This document shows, piece by piece, positions 34,637 to 43,465 of a stretch of 64,000 nt of DNA. This DNA comes from Eubacterium callanderi (GTDB taxonomy: Bacteria; Bacillota; Clostridia; Eubacteriales; Eubacteriaceae): positions 62,001 to 126,000 of the forward strand of contig NZ_FRBP01000012.1 in the NCBI RefSeq assembly GCF_900142645.1, read 5' to 3'. The position numbers and the translations under genes were made by a program. Position 1 is the stretch's first letter; the number at the start of each line of letters is the position of its first letter. Below the pieces are notes generated by a model, which was not told where the DNA came from, ran no database searches, and saw nothing but the letters and a program-made list of their open reading frames with translations.

Positions 34637-36022
34637 CTAGTCTTCCTTCTCGTCATACACATATTTGCGTATAAGGCGGTAAGCCTTGGACTGGCTGATG
34701 TTTAAGGCCTCTGCCATTTTCCGGCTGCTCTTGTAAAAAAGATAGCTGTTCTCCACCAGCTTACGCTCTGCCTCCTCCATCACTGATTCGTAGTCAGAGT
34801 TTACAACCCTCTTTGATCCGGACTCTTCCTCTGAGGTGAAACGCTGAAAATCATAATCCTCAATGACCTTACCATCGGACAGGATCACAAGTCTTTCCAC
34901 CAGATTGCGAAGCTGACGGATATTGCCTGGCCAGTGGTACCCGCACAGAAGGGGCGGCACTTTTTTGGAAAAATACTTATTGGTTTTATACTTTTCATTA
35001 AACACGTTCAAAAAATAGTTTGCCAAGGAGATGATATCCTCTGGCCGCTCCCGCAGAGGCGGCAGTGTGGTCTTAATGCTGTTCAAACGCCAATAAAGGT
35101 CCTCCCTGAATTTATTGTCCTGCACTAGCTGATACAGGTCTTTATTGGTAGCGGTGATGATTCGGATATCCGCGTGCTCCGGGGTAGTGCTCCCCACTGG
35201 AATAAAGCGTTTATTTTCAATGACATCCAGTATCTTAACCTGCATGGGCAGGGAGAGCTCTCCAATCTCATCCAAAAAAAGGGTTCCGCCGTTGGCAATC
35301 TTGATCAGACCTTCCTTCCCCTTATTGCTGGCGCCGGTAAAGGCATGGGGGACATAACCGAACAGCTCAGATTCCAGCAATGTCTCTGGAATCGCCGAGC
35401 AGTTAATAGAGATAAAGGGCTTGTCCTTACGCAGGCTGTTGGTATGAACATATTTTGACAAAAAACTTTTACCCGTCCCCGATTCGCCCAAAATAAGAAC
35501 GTTGATATCAGTTTTGGACACCTTCTGTAAAATAGACAGGCATCGCTTAATCGCTTTGCTTGAGCCAATGATCTCCCCAGAGTCTTCTTCCTCCGATACG
35601 ATGGTTTTAACCTCATTTTTAATGCTGAAATCATAGCTGTTGATGGGGTCCTGAGTCGTTGAAACGATCATCTCCACATTTCCTTCTTCATCGAGAATCG
35701 GGACAGAGATGGTGACCACGTTTTGCTCCATGGCGTAATACTTGTTCTCCGCGATAATGACCTTCTTCGACTTTTTCACCCGGCCCGACAGGGATATTTT
35801 CCACCGCTCAGGCCTCAGCTCACTTTGGAGATTCATGTTCTTCATCTGCTCCGGCGTCAAGCCATAGTGGCGCATACACGCCGGATTGGTGTAGACATAC
35901 CGGTCATCAGCATCCGTCACAAAAACCTCAGTATACGCATTTTCTAAAATTTTAAGCAGCGTTTCCTTAGGCAGGCTGTCCAAATATGCCTGATACTCCT
36001 CGCTGTAACCTGTTTCTTCCAT
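34637..36022 (-). CDS. Sigma-54-dependent PAS/AAA+/HTH transcriptional activator
   Basis: About 461 residues from the ATG at 36022, with AGGAG 5 bases upstream. A PAS sensor domain covers about 20-130 (EVFVTDADDRYVYTNPACMRHYG). The AAA+ domain has Walker A GESGTGKS at 179-186, and Walker B LFLDEIGEL. A C-terminal TyrR-like HTH reads SSRKMAEALNISQSKAYRLIRKY. The sigma-54 contact loop reads HAFTGA (226-231) in place of GAFTGA. It sits between two sigma-54 promoters and probably controls both the MFS-MttB operon and the ABC operon. The PAS domain may sense a substrate or redox state. Confidence 0.9.
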   Translation of the reverse strand: MEETGYSEEYQAYLDSLPKETLLKILENAYTEVFVTDADDRYVYTNPACMRHYGLTPEQMKNMNLQSELRPERWKISLSGRVKKSKKVIIAENKYYAMEQNVVTISVPILDEEGNVEMIVSTTQDPINSYDFSIKNEVKTIVSEEEDSGEIIGSSKAIKRCLSILQKVSKTDINVLILGESGTGKSFLSKYVHTNSLRKDKPFISINCSAIPETLLESELFGYVPHAFTGASNKGKEGLIKIANGGTLFLDEIGELSLPMQVKILDVIENKRFIPVGSTTPEHADIRIITATNKDLYQLVQDNKFREDLYWRLNSIKTTLPPLRERPEDIISLANYFLNVFNEKYKTNKYFSKKVPPLLCGYHWPGNIRQLRNLVERLVILSDGKVIEDYDFQRFTSEEESGSKRVVNSDYESVMEEAERKLVENSYLFYKSSRKMAEALNISQSKAYRLIRKYVYDEKED

Positions 36023-36060
36023 AATTCTCCTACTCACACTTTTTTTGTAATTTAACAATT

Positions 36061-36150
36061 ATTACAACTCTATTTAAAGTTGTAATCATTTTCTATGCTT
36101 ATTATAACCGATTTCGAGTCATATTTGAACGGTTATTTTCAAATTTGAAA
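36061..36150. promoter_or_regulatory. Cluster of three inverted repeats, candidate enhancer (UAS) sites
   Basis: ATTACAACT/AGTTGTAAT (36061-36086), TAACCG/CGGTTA (36105-36135) and the perfect palindrome TTTCAAATTTGAAA (36137-36150). They lie between the activator gene and the sigma-54 promoter at 36278, 130-220 bases upstream of it, the usual enhancer distance. A TTTTTTGTAATTT stretch occurs here (about 36043-36053) and again upstream of the other sigma-54 promoter (about 31685). Confidence 0.55.
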
Positions 36151-36277
36151 CATATTTTTTTGAGTAAATTTTATTTTTCAAAAGATTCCAGCCTTTTAAA
36201 CAGTACAAAAAGCCTTATTTTCCTATTTTTCGTAAATTTAAAAATAATACAGCGTTTTTGTTGATTTTTTCGACTTA

Positions 36278-36293
36278 TGGCATTAATATTGCA
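36278..36293 (+). promoter_or_regulatory. Sigma-54 promoter of the ABC importer operon
   Basis: TGGCATTAATATTGCA fits the -24 GG / -12 GC consensus with exact spacing. It is located 31 bases before the substrate-binding protein start at 36324. Confidence 0.85.
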
Positions 36294-36323
36294 TATATAA
36301 ATAGTAAAAAGGAGGTTCTTCAT

Positions 36324-37313
36324 ATGAAACAAAAATCATCTTCCATTATTATTTTTCTCAGCGTTGCTGTTCTTCTGTTTAATCTCTGCGGCTGTGCCAA
36401 GCGGGACAGCCAGCGTGTCGTCATCTATTCCTGTCTCGAGTCCTTCAGAAACCAGGACATGATTGAACAGCTGCAAAAGGACCTCCCTCATATTTCCGTC
36501 AATGTCCAGAGCCTGTCCACTGGCAAGATCGCCTCTAAACTCAAGGCCGAGGGCACAAAATCGGAGGGTGATATCATCATTGGGCTGGACACAGCTTATT
36601 CTGAAAGCCTCAAGGATTATCTGGAGCCACTTAACGGCTATGATGACAGCCTGTATCTGGATGAGTTTAAAATACCAGGCCGGGAATACGCCATCTGGGA
36701 GCGTTACGGCGGCTGTATTGTCATCAATGAGGCGCTTTTGGCTGAGAAAGGCCTGCCTGAGCCCACCTGCTACGAGGATCTGCTCAAACCCGAGTATAAA
36801 AACCTGATCGTCATGCCCGACCCCAAATCCACAGGCACCGGCTACCTTTTTCTTGAAAACATGGTAAACTTTATGGGCGAGGACGAGGCTTTTGACTATC
36901 TTGATCAGCTGGTCGAAAACATTATTTTCTTCACAGCTTCCGGCTCCGGGCCAGTCAACCTCCTGATCCAGGGAGAAGCGGCCATTGGTCTGGGCCTTAC
37001 TTTTACCGTTGTCCAGGAAATCAACAACGGTATGCCTTTTAAAATCATCTATTTTGGTGAGGGCTCCCCCTACAACACCTCATCCTTTGCCATGCTGAAG
37101 GACAGGGATAATGCCGAGGATGTAGCGGCAGTATTCAGCTATCTGTACAACCATTTTATTTACAGAGATAAGGCGCTTTTTTCTCCTGAGCCTGTCTTTA
37201 AAAACCAAACCATTACCATCCCTAACTACCCGCAAAACATTGTCTACGGTGACATGAAGGACATCAATGACATAAAACACAAAGAAAATCTGCTAAAACG
37301 CTGGAGGTACTGA
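36324..37313 (+). CDS. ABC transporter substrate-binding lipoprotein (family 1, iron/phosphonate/polyamine type)
   Basis: About 329 residues from the ATG at 36324, with AAGGAGG upstream. A lipoprotein signal with LFNLCGC supplies the lipid-anchored cysteine. The mature part follows the class II binding-protein fold (VVIYSCLESFRNQDMIEQL, DIIIGLDTAYSESL, DPKSTGTGYLFLENM, GEAAIGLGLTFTVVQEI). Relatives bind Fe3+, 2-aminoethylphosphonate, thiamine or polyamines; the ligand here cannot be read. Control by the same sigma-54 activator as the MttB operon suggests a ligand related to methylated amines. Confidence 0.8.
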   Translation: MKQKSSSIIIFLSVAVLLFNLCGCAKRDSQRVVIYSCLESFRNQDMIEQLQKDLPHISVNVQSLSTGKIASKLKAEGTKSEGDIIIGLDTAYSESLKDYLEPLNGYDDSLYLDEFKIPGREYAIWERYGGCIVINEALLAEKGLPEPTCYEDLLKPEYKNLIVMPDPKSTGTGYLFLENMVNFMGEDEAFDYLDQLVENIIFFTASGSGPVNLLIQGEAAIGLGLTFTVVQEINNGMPFKIIYFGEGSPYNTSSFAMLKDRDNAEDVAAVFSYLYNHFIYRDKALFSPEPVFKNQTITIPNYPQNIVYGDMKDINDIKHKENLLKRWRY

Positions 37314-37314
37314 C

Positions 37315-38079
37315 ATGAACCAAACGGTTAAACTTACCATTAAAAATATACATAAGTCTTATAACGGCAAAACGATTCTGGATGATATCAGCTTTGAGGT
37401 CTACTCTGGTGAGTTTCTATCCATCCTGGGGCCATCTGGCTGCGGTAAAACAACGCTGCTCCGGATTTTGATCGGCATTACAGATCAGGATGGGGGCAGG
37501 ATTACAAAGGATGGCGTGGATATCTCACACTTAAGCGCAGACAAACGGGGCATGGGCATTGTCTTTCAGAATTATGCCCTCTTTCCAAATATGACGGTTC
37601 TGGAAAATGTAGTCTATCCCCTTAAAATCAACAAATTTCCCAAAAAGGAAGCCCTTGAACGCGCCCGCGCGGCTATTGACAGCATTGGTCTGTCCGATCA
37701 TCTGGACAAAAGGCCCAGTAAGCTTTCCGGCGGCCAGCAGCAGCGTGTGGCCATCGCACGCACCCTTGCGCTGAACCCGGATATTATTTTGTTTGACGAG
37801 CCGATGTCCGCTCTCGACGCCTCTACCCGGCTGACGCTGCGCTTTGAGCTGGAGCGTATCCAGCGGGAGTTTGGCGTAACGATGATCTACATCACCCATG
37901 ACCAGGAGGAGGCTTTCTCCATGTCGAACCGCATTATGGTCATGAGTAATGGCGCCATTGAGCAGCTGGATACGCCTTTCAACATTTATCATCACCCCGC
38001 CAATGCCTATATTGAAGAATTTGTTGTCTTTCACCTGATGGAAAAGCTGGCAGCGTTCCGTCGTTTCACAGGAAAATAA
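37315..38079 (+). CDS. ABC transporter ATP-binding protein (PotA/FbpC-like)
   Basis: A 254-residue ATPase with Walker A GPSGCGKTT (about 39-47), Q-loop in IVFQNYALFPNMTVLENVVYPL, signature LSGGQQQRVAIARTL, Walker B IILFDEPMSALD and switch ITHDQEEA. It lacks the long C-terminal TOBE extension of PotA, being only about 250 residues. It starts 1 base after the binding-protein stop. Confidence 0.85.
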   Translation: MNQTVKLTIKNIHKSYNGKTILDDISFEVYSGEFLSILGPSGCGKTTLLRILIGITDQDGGRITKDGVDISHLSADKRGMGIVFQNYALFPNMTVLENVVYPLKINKFPKKEALERARAAIDSIGLSDHLDKRPSKLSGGQQQRVAIARTLALNPDIILFDEPMSALDASTRLTLRFELERIQREFGVTMIYITHDQEEAFSMSNRIMVMSNGAIEQLDTPFNIYHHPANAYIEEFVVFHLMEKLAAFRRFTGK

Positions 38080-38092
38080 AGGAGGCGCTACC

Positions 38093-39673
38093 ATGAAATG
38101 GATAAAATCTAAATCGCTGAGGCTTTTATTCGTCGTGTTCTTTTTTGTTACCCTGATTCTTCCCCTGTTCAATATGTTTGCCACCATCACCACAGAAAGC
38201 ATTCAAAACCTGCTGTTTACACCGGTTTTCGGGGAGGTTATTCTGCAGTCTGTCCTCGTGACTGCTACCGCGACGCTTATTGCAATCCTGCTGGCGCTGG
38301 CGCTTTCCTGGTGCGTGGCGAAAACAGCCATGCCTTTTAAAAACATTCTGATCCCAGCCCTGACCCTGCCGATGCTCATCCCCTCCATTTCGCACGGTAT
38401 GGGGCTGGTCATCCTCTTCGGCGCAAAGGGGATCATTACAAACCTGCTGCATACCAGCTTCAGCCTTTACGGCTTCTCAGGCATTGTCATTGGCTCTGTG
38501 CTCTATACGTTCCCCATCGCTTTTTTAATGCTCTTGGATGTTTTTAAATACGAGGATGACGCCTTGTACGAAGCGGCGCAGGTCATGGGTGTTTCAAAGC
38601 TCCGCCAGTTTACAGACCTCACCCTTGTTTATCTGAAAAAACCGTTAATCTCGGCCTTTTTTGCTGTGTTTACCATGATTTTTACCGACTATGGCGTCCC
38701 TCTGGCAGTCGGCGGCAAGTATCGTGTGCTTTCAACCTATATGTACCGCGAGGTCCTGGGCCTGCTCAATTTCTCTAACGGTGCTGTTGTTGGGATTATC
38801 CTGCTTCTGCCGGCCATTCTGGCTTTTATCATCGACTTTTTCAGCCAGGACAGCCAAAGCGGCAGCAACAGTGTCAGGCTTAAAATCAAGGCTTCTCCGG
38901 TGCGCGACCGCTGCGCTGCCGGCTTCTGTATCCTGACTGCGGTTTTGTTTAACCTGCCGATCATCGCTTTTGTTGTTTTATCTGTTGTGAAAAAATATCC
39001 GGTTGACCTGTCGCTTTCCTTTGACAGCATTTTGCAGACGCTTCAGCTCGGCGCTGGCGAATACTTTTTTAATGCCATTGTCATGTCTCTCCTGACAGCG
39101 CTTGTCGGGACTGCCATCGCCTTTACTGTGGCTTATTTTACCTCCAGAGGAAAACAGACCTTTACCTCAAGATGCCTGCATCTTATCTCACTGGTAACCG
39201 TTGCGGTGCCTGGTATTGTCCTCGGCCTTGGATATGTTACGCGTTTCAGCGGCAGTATCCTTTACGGGACGCTCATGATCCTCGTCCTTGTCAACACCAT
39301 CCATTTCTTTTCATCGCCCTATCTCATGGCGCACAACGCTCTGCTCAAGCTGAATCCGAACTTTGAGGATATCGCCATGACACTGAACATTCCAAAGCAC
39401 CGCATGATCCGGGATGTGCTGCTGCCCTCCACCTTCGGTACGCTGCTTGAGATGTTCACTTATTATTTTATCAATGGTATGATCACCATCTCTGCCATTT
39501 CGTTCCTGAGCACGGTTGACAATATGCCTCTGGCATTGATGATCCCTGTCTTTGAGGGACAGCGGCTCTTTGAATGCGCTGCTTTTGTCTCTTTGATCAT
39601 TCTTGTGAGCAACCTTATTCTGAAAGCGCTCATCAGCTTTGTCTCCTCAAAATGGCAAAAGTATCTGAACTGA
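38093..39673 (+). CDS. ABC transporter permease, two fused MetI-like domains (FbpB-like)
   Basis: A 526-residue protein with about twelve helices and two binding-protein-dependent permease domains. EAA-type loops are seen as DALYEAAQVMGVSKLRQFTDL (first half) and PNFEDIAMTLNIPKHRMIRDVLLP (second half). A single polypeptide therefore supplies both membrane halves, as in FbpB. GGAGG lies 9 bases before the ATG. Last gene of the sigma-54 controlled importer, followed by a terminator. Confidence 0.85.
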   Translation: MKWIKSKSLRLLFVVFFFVTLILPLFNMFATITTESIQNLLFTPVFGEVILQSVLVTATATLIAILLALALSWCVAKTAMPFKNILIPALTLPMLIPSISHGMGLVILFGAKGIITNLLHTSFSLYGFSGIVIGSVLYTFPIAFLMLLDVFKYEDDALYEAAQVMGVSKLRQFTDLTLVYLKKPLISAFFAVFTMIFTDYGVPLAVGGKYRVLSTYMYREVLGLLNFSNGAVVGIILLLPAILAFIIDFFSQDSQSGSNSVRLKIKASPVRDRCAAGFCILTAVLFNLPIIAFVVLSVVKKYPVDLSLSFDSILQTLQLGAGEYFFNAIVMSLLTALVGTAIAFTVAYFTSRGKQTFTSRCLHLISLVTVAVPGIVLGLGYVTRFSGSILYGTLMILVLVNTIHFFSSPYLMAHNALLKLNPNFEDIAMTLNIPKHRMIRDVLLPSTFGTLLEMFTYYFINGMITISAISFLSTVDNMPLALMIPVFEGQRLFECAAFVSLIILVSNLILKALISFVSSKWQKYLN

Positions 39674-39683
39674 ATACAAAATA

Positions 39684-39722
39684 AAAACCCCTTCATGTCC
39701 ATTACTCCATGAAAGGGTCTTT
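39684..39722 (+). terminator. Intrinsic terminator after the ABC permease gene
   Basis: ACCCCTTCATG (39687-39697) pairs with CATGAAAGGGT (39708-39718), one mismatch, followed by CTTTAT. A-rich sequence precedes it. Confidence 0.7.
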
Positions 39723-39884
39723 ATAAAAAGGAAAAGAAATGAAAAAGTTTTTGTTTTAATCTCATACAGCCCGTTAGAGATTAGTAAGTTAATTTCTTAA
39801 CTTGATTATAGTATAAACCGGCAATGTGATGGTTATGTGAAGTGCCGCCTGCCCTTAAGCCAGCTTTAAGACTGCGGCTTTTAT

Positions 39885-41633
39885 TCAGGCAATCCTCCAG
39901 CCCTCAGCCGCTTCTCGAATATCGACAAACTGCCTGTAGATTCCCTTTTCCAGAATAAGCTGTGCATGGGTTCCGCGCTGGGCGATCCGTCCGTTATCTA
40001 CAACCAGTATCTGGTCGGCATGCTCGATGGTTGCCAGTCGGTGGGCAATGACGATGATGGTCTTTCCATTTGTCAAAGAGGAAATTGCCTCCTGTATAAA
40101 GTGCTCGTTTTCCGGGTCAACACTGGCAGTGGCTTCATCCAGTATTATGATCGGCGCATCCTTCAGAATAGCCCGGGCAATGGATATTCTCTGCTTTTCG
40201 CCGCCGGACAGTGAGGAACCGCCCTCGCCCACCAGTGTGTTGTAGCCATCGGGCAGGGCTGTGATAAACGCATGGCACTGTGCCTCCTTTGCGGCTCTTA
40301 TGACTTCCTCCATATCCGCATCGGGGTTGCCAAAACGGATATTATTTAAAATGGTGTCGTGAAAAAGATAAACGTTCTGGAATACCATACTGATATTTGA
40401 GAGCAGACTGTCGCAGGTCAACTCCCGGATATCCATGTTCCCGATGGTAATGGCACCGCTGTTTACATCGTAAAAGCGGGCCAGCAGGCTGCACATTGTG
40501 GTTTTACCGCTTCCAGAGGGGCCTACAATAGCTGTGGTTGTTTTTTCGGGAATATCAAAGCTGACATTTTCCAGAACCGGCCGGCTGTCATAACCAAAGC
40601 TCACATTATTAAAGGTGATATTAAAGTTATCCGGCTTTTTATCCTTTCCGTTTTCATCAATAAATTTTGCCTTTTCAATTTTGTCCAGCTTTTCAAACGT
40701 CGATTCAATCAGCTCCATGGTATGGGCCGCATTGTTAATCTGCTCGACATGCGTAAAAATCATAAAGGAGAAAACCGCAAACATTAAAAAGACCGGCACA
40801 GCCATGGCGCCCTCCGCGGTAAAAACAGCTGCCGCTGCCGCCACTGCCACCGACGCAAGCTTCAAACAAAACTGATGAAGACAGTTGCAGGGAATGTAGT
40901 CCAGCTCGATCTTCACATTGATGCGCCGGTGCTCCCTGCAGGCCCGCTTCATCCCCTCGACAGAAACGCCTTCCTGTCCATAGGCCTTTACGACTGCCAG
41001 GCCCCTTATGTATTCCAGCGTTGCTGCGATGAGATCATTCTGGGCCTCCTGATGTACGGCTGCATTTATCCGGCTTCTGCGGCTCAGTATTCTCAGAAAG
41101 AAGGCCGAACCTAAAACGCCGGCAACTGCAATCAGGGCGATCTGCCAGGAATAAAAAGCCAGGCAGAGAATAATGGCCAGTGCGCTGATATAGCCGCCGA
41201 CCACCACATCGGTCATCTTCATGGCGTACATCTCCAAAACAGACAGGTCCGTGGTTACTGCCCCGGCAAGCTCCCCTGTATTATTGCGGTCAAAAAAGCC
41301 AAGGGAAACTCTTTTCAGAATATCACCGATCCGGATGCGCTCCTCGGCGGTTTTTTCATAGGCGATGCTCTCCTGAAAGGTCGCCTTGAGATATGAAAAC
41401 AGAAAGCGCCCAAGGATCATCCCAACCATAAAGATAAGAAACCAAAGGGCCCAGACAGGTGTCAGAACAATTTCTCCACGCTGATCCTCCAGCATAAGCT
41501 CCAGCCCGTAGGCAGCGCCGATAACAGGCATTGCTGTAAAAATACTCTGTAAAAAGGACCAGAGGAACCCCCAGTATAATCGGTTTTTACGTCCGCCAGT
41601 CCATTTTATAATGTGTCTGATGGTTTTAAGCAT
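39885..41633 (-). CDS. ABC transporter, fused membrane + ATPase domains (heterodimer partner B)
   Basis: A 582-residue half-transporter with six helices (about 20-310). The ATPase domain has GPSGSGKTT (Walker A), SLSGGEKQRISIARAI, IIILDEATASVDPENE and the switch IAHRLATIEHADQI. The start overlaps the end of the partner gene by 8 bases. The DPENE after Walker B and the AraC/ECF neighbourhood resemble YbtP/YbtQ- or IrtAB-like transporters, which import metal-siderophore complexes with an exporter fold. Direction and substrate are not determined by the sequence. Confidence 0.8.
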   Translation of the reverse strand: MLKTIRHIIKWTGGRKNRLYWGFLWSFLQSIFTAMPVIGAAYGLELMLEDQRGEIVLTPVWALWFLIFMVGMILGRFLFSYLKATFQESIAYEKTAEERIRIGDILKRVSLGFFDRNNTGELAGAVTTDLSVLEMYAMKMTDVVVGGYISALAIILCLAFYSWQIALIAVAGVLGSAFFLRILSRRSRINAAVHQEAQNDLIAATLEYIRGLAVVKAYGQEGVSVEGMKRACREHRRINVKIELDYIPCNCLHQFCLKLASVAVAAAAAVFTAEGAMAVPVFLMFAVFSFMIFTHVEQINNAAHTMELIESTFEKLDKIEKAKFIDENGKDKKPDNFNITFNNVSFGYDSRPVLENVSFDIPEKTTTAIVGPSGSGKTTMCSLLARFYDVNSGAITIGNMDIRELTCDSLLSNISMVFQNVYLFHDTILNNIRFGNPDADMEEVIRAAKEAQCHAFITALPDGYNTLVGEGGSSLSGGEKQRISIARAILKDAPIIILDEATASVDPENEHFIQEAISSLTNGKTIIVIAHRLATIEHADQILVVDNGRIAQRGTHAQLILEKGIYRQFVDIREAAEGWRIA

Positions 41634-43401
41634 CGGTCAATTCTCCTTTCATCTCTTTTCCCGCTGCCCAACATCTGGCACCGACATGGGCCTGCCACAT
41701 ATCCCGGTACAGTGCACAGCATTCCAGGAGCTCCTGCTGTGTGCCCTCGGCTGTAATCTGCCCCTTTTCCAAAACGACAATTCTGTCAGCATTCTGGATG
41801 GTTGACAGCCGGTGCGCAATGACCAGCAAGGTTTTTCCCTCCGTCAGCGCTGCGATGGAACGCTGCAGCTGTGCCTCGTTTTCTGGATCTGTAAAGGCTG
41901 TGGCCTCGTCAAGGATAACCACCGGGGCATTCTTCAGAATCGCCCGGGCAATGGCGATGCGCTGGCGTTCGCCACCGGAAAGCTTTCCGCCGGCTTCTCC
42001 CGCGGTTGTATCCCAGCCCTTTTCCAGATGGCTGATAAAGTGCTCGCACTGGGCCGCCCTAGCCGCCTCAAAAACTTCCTCGTCGGTAGCTGACGGTTTA
42101 CCAAGCCGGATGTTTTCAAGCAATGAACAGTTAAACAGAAAATTATCCTGGGTGACAAAGCTCACTGTATCTGCAAGCTGAGACAGTGGGATTTTTCTTA
42201 TATCAACACCTCCGATGGAAATACTTCCATCCCTCACATCCCAGAACCGGGCAATCAGCCGGGCAACTGTTGATTTCCCGCCGCCTGAAGGACCGACCAG
42301 CGCAGTAAAGCTGCCCTGCGGCAGATGCAGGCTGATATTTCTGAGCACATCGCCGTCCCTGTCATTGTAGGCAAAGCTCACGTCCTCCAGCACGACCGTG
42401 TAGTGCTCCAGACAGACGTTCTCCTTTTCCTCCGGGAGCTCTGGAAGCTCCATCAGCTGATTGACATCGTTAATGGCATACTGGATGGATTTAAAATCAT
42501 TAACCGCTGTGGTGAACCAGCTCACCGGACCCACAATACTCATGGAGAGAATCATGCACAGGGTCAGCTCCGCAGGTGTGAGCGCACCGTAAATATACAG
42601 AAGCATTCCCACCGGCAGGATACCAAGCAGGGTACTGGGCAGAATGGCGTTTCCCAGATTCATCAACCCCCAGGTCGAGCGGAACCAGTCAAGGGTAAAG
42701 TCCTTGAAATCTCCCACTGCCCTGGTGAATTTCTCATATGAGCTCGAGGACTGGTTAAAGGCCTTGATGACCTGTATCCCCTCGACATACTCCACGATTA
42801 CACTGTTGACATGGCGGCTGGATTCCATGAATCTGGCGTACTGGCTGTTATAGTTGCGCATCATAATGGCATAAACCAGTGCTCCGGGCGGAATACAGGC
42901 CAGCGATGCCAAGGCAATGCGCCAGTCAATGCTGATCATATAAATAAATACACAGACCGGCAGCAGCAGATTTGAAATTCCCTCTGGAATCAGGTGGCCC
43001 AGCGGAAGCTCAATGGTTTTTACCCTGTCGACAAAAATACTTTTAAGACCGCCAGCCGTTTTGGACAAAACTGTTCCGAGGGGCGCACGCATCAGCTTAT
43101 CGGTCAGCGCCAGACGGATACTCTCTAAAATCTGATATGCCGACATATGGGAAAAGGTTGTTGAAATGCCGTAAAACACCAGCTTTACAATGTACCCTGT
43201 CACACACACCGCCGCCCAGGCCAGAATGCTCTGTACTTCGGGCGTCCCCTTAAAAAACAGCAGGATTATCTGATAGACGCCGAGATAAGGCACCAGCCCA
43301 CCCAGCACACTGACCACAGCGCATATCACAGACAAAAACATCTTTGTCCTGCACTCAGCTGCAAACGAGAAGATGCTCTGAAAGGTTCCTTTTTTCTTCA
43401 T
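41626..43401 (-). CDS. ABC transporter, fused membrane + ATPase domains (heterodimer partner A)
   Basis: A 591-residue half-transporter. The ATPase domain has GPSGGGKST, KLSGGERQRIAIARAI, VVILDEATAFTDPENE and IAHRLSTIQNADRI. AGGAGG lies 8 bases before the ATG. It is coupled to partner B and lies downstream of the AraC regulator. As for its partner, a siderophore-type metal chelate is a reasonable guess from context only. Confidence 0.8.
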   Translation of the reverse strand: MKKKGTFQSIFSFAAECRTKMFLSVICAVVSVLGGLVPYLGVYQIILLFFKGTPEVQSILAWAAVCVTGYIVKLVFYGISTTFSHMSAYQILESIRLALTDKLMRAPLGTVLSKTAGGLKSIFVDRVKTIELPLGHLIPEGISNLLLPVCVFIYMISIDWRIALASLACIPPGALVYAIMMRNYNSQYARFMESSRHVNSVIVEYVEGIQVIKAFNQSSSSYEKFTRAVGDFKDFTLDWFRSTWGLMNLGNAILPSTLLGILPVGMLLYIYGALTPAELTLCMILSMSIVGPVSWFTTAVNDFKSIQYAINDVNQLMELPELPEEKENVCLEHYTVVLEDVSFAYNDRDGDVLRNISLHLPQGSFTALVGPSGGGKSTVARLIARFWDVRDGSISIGGVDIRKIPLSQLADTVSFVTQDNFLFNCSLLENIRLGKPSATDEEVFEAARAAQCEHFISHLEKGWDTTAGEAGGKLSGGERQRIAIARAILKNAPVVILDEATAFTDPENEAQLQRSIAALTEGKTLLVIAHRLSTIQNADRIVVLEKGQITAEGTQQELLECCALYRDMWQAHVGARCWAAGKEMKGELTDA

Positions 43402-43465
43402 GCTTTCGCCTCCTAAAAATAATAACGGACAGTCCTTTTTTAAGAACCATCCGTATTATACGCAA

